The position numbers were made by a program, and so were the translations under genes. Shown in pieces: positions 4,916-6,157 of a DNA stretch of 6,157 bases. The DNA lies in contig JAQVEQ010000164.1 of the NCBI GenBank assembly GCA_028697875.1, positions 1-6,157 of the forward strand. Direction: 5' to 3'. The notes beneath the pieces were generated by a model that searched no databases, was not told where the DNA came from, and worked only from the letters and a program-made list of their open reading frames with translations. Each line of letters starts with the position of its first letter. Position 1 is the stretch's first letter. Source of the stretch: Novosphingobium sp. GTDB lineage: Bacteria > Pseudomonadota > Alphaproteobacteria > Sphingomonadales > Sphingomonadaceae.

Positions 4916-6157
4916 GCCGTGATCTGGATGCTCAGATCGAGGATGGCGGCGGCGCGGCGGCGGTTGCGTGCCTGCGCGATGTGTCCCTGCGCTACGGCAA
5001 GGTGCACGCGCTCGACGCCGTCAATCTCGACATCCCGGCCGGATGCCTTGCGGGGCTGATCGGCCCGGATGGCGTCGGCAAATCGAGCCTGCTGGCGCTC
5101 GTCGCCGGCGCCCGCGCGGTCCAGACGGGACAGGTCGCGGTGCTCGGCGGCGACATGGCTGATGCCCACCATCGCCGCGGAGTCGGCCCGCGCATCGCCT
5201 ACATGCCGCAGGGCCTGGGGCGGAACCTCTATCCGACGCTCTCGGTGTTCGAGAACCTCGACTTCTTCGGGCGCCTGTTCGGGCATGACGGCAGCGAACG
5301 GGCGCGCCGCATCGAGGCGCTGACCGGGGCCACCGGGCTCAAGCCGTTTCTCGATCGGGCGGCGGGCAAGCTATCCGGGGGGATGAAGCAGAAGCTCGGC
5401 CTCTGTTGCGCGCTGATCCACGACCCGGACCTGCTGATCCTCGACGAGCCGACCACCGGCGTCGATCCCCTGTCGCGGCGGCAGTTCTGGGAGTTGATCG
5501 CCGGCATCCGCCGCACCCGGCCCGGCATGAGCGTGCTGGTGGCCACGGCCTATATGGATGAGGCGGCGCGCTTCGACTGGCTGGCGGCGATGGACGGCGG
5601 GCGGGTGCTGGCCAGCGACACGCCACAAGGCCTGCTGCAGAGCACTGGGGCGGAGTCGCTTGAGGCAGCCTTCATCCGGCTGCTGCCGGAAGACAAGCGC
5701 CGGGATTATCGGGCGGTCGAGATTCCGCCGCGGCCGGAAGACGATGGCGACCCCGCGATCGAGGTCCGGGATCTGACCATGCGCTTCGGCGAGTTCACCG
5801 CGGTCGATCATGTGAACCTGCGTGTCCCACGGGGTGAGATCTTCGGTTTTCTCGGCTCCAACGGCTGCGGCAAGACCACGACGATGAAGATGCTGACCGG
5901 CCTCCTGCCGCCGAGCGAAGGCCGCGCCTGGTTGTTCGGACAGGAGGTGGACCCGCACGACCTCGCGATCCGGCGCCGCGTCGGCTTCATGTCGCAGTTC
6001 TTCTCGCTCTACACCGAGCTGACGGTGCGGCAGAACCTGGAGCTGCATGCCCGGCTGTTCCACGTGCCCGCTGCCGAGATTTCAGGGCGGGTGGACGAAA
6101 TGGTTGAACGCTTCGATCTGGCCGCGGTGATTGACAGCTGGCCGGGCCGGCTGCCCC
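4912..6157 (+). CDS. rbbA: RbbA-type ABC transporter with tandem ATPase domains (runs off right edge)
   Basis: The frame stays open for 415 codons to the window edge; the family is about 900 residues. Domain 1 (about 18-255) has Walker A GPDGVGKS (51-58), Q-loop Q100, signature LSGGM (154-158) and Walker B LLILDEP (174-180, E179). Its H-loop reads ATAYMDEA, so the usual histidine is Ala213. Domain 2 starts at about 283 (IEVRDLTMRFG), with Walker A GSNGCGKT (315-322), Q-loop Q362 and LTVRQNLELHARLF (369-383). Its signature and Walker B lie beyond the edge. Near-identity to E. coli RbbA is recalled over both domains. RbbA was first described as a ribosome-associated ATPase, but with a YhiI adaptor directly upstream an exporter role is equally likely. 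In that family an ABC-2 membrane domain follows the two ATPase domains. The start ATG 4912-4914 overlaps the yhiI stop. Confidence 0.93.
   Translation, partial: MSRDLDAQIEDGGGAAAVACLRDVSLRYGKVHALDAVNLDIPAGCLAGLIGPDGVGKSSLLALVAGARAVQTGQVAVLGGDMADAHHRRGVGPRIAYMPQGLGRNLYPTLSVFENLDFFGRLFGHDGSERARRIEALTGATGLKPFLDRAAGKLSGGMKQKLGLCCALIHDPDLLILDEPTTGVDPLSRRQFWELIAGIRRTRPGMSVLVATAYMDEAARFDWLAAMDGGRVLASDTPQGLLQSTGAESLEAAFIRLLPEDKRRDYRAVEIPPRPEDDGDPAIEVRDLTMRFGEFTAVDHVNLRVPRGEIFGFLGSNGCGKTTTMKMLTGLLPPSEGRAWLFGQEVDPHDLAIRRRVGFMSQFFSLYTELTVRQNLELHARLFHVPAAEISGRVDEMVERFDLAAVIDSWPGRLP

Noticed and set aside
5371..6063. Minus-strand ORF of 230 codons opposite rbbA
   Set aside because: Antisense shadow of the tandem ATPase protein.

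Overview
The window looks like chromosomal DNA of a high-GC proteobacterium. The basis is the strongly GC-biased third codon positions in most genes and very close resemblance of the right-hand genes to the E. coli YhiI/RbbA exporter. Genus cannot be read from the sequence. Orientation splits the window. Everything left of about 3690 that looks genic is on the minus strand, and the exporter operon right of 3840 is on the plus strand. The two halves diverge from a short control region.

Left part (1-1545, read right to left): a frameshifted 3' remnant of an ABC-2 type permease leads into a four-helix membrane-anchored metallophosphoesterase. Its stop overlaps the start of an MFS transporter (ATGA overlap) that runs off the left edge.

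Middle part (1545-3112, also minus): a small DUF2934 gene sits just downstream of a truncated ORF. That ORF keeps only the N-terminus (membrane anchor and start of the lipoyl domain) of a HlyD-type membrane fusion protein. Upstream of it is an enoyl-CoA hydratase/isomerase (crotonase) gene broken by one single-base frameshift, in a stretch of clearly lower GC (about 47-48% in the lines I counted). The two transporter remnants share a strand and lie in operon order (fusion protein first, permease last). They read as the ends of a collapsed exporter operon, with DUF2934 now between them.

Right part (3113-6157): a TetR-family regulator (minus) faces an exporter operon (plus). The operon has a YhiI-type membrane fusion protein and, with an ATGA overlap, an RbbA-type protein with two ABC ATPase domains, cut by the window edge. 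A 20-bp near-palindrome just upstream of tetR is the likely operator. The simplest model is a TetR-controlled tripartite-type exporter in which YhiI bridges the envelope and the RbbA-type protein supplies ATPase and probably permease domains. A YhhJ-type permease may follow outside the window.

I see no RNA gene, CRISPR array, insertion sequence or clearly new system. The most informative features are the decayed transporter remnants, the frameshifted low-GC crotonase, and the regulator/operator/exporter arrangement.
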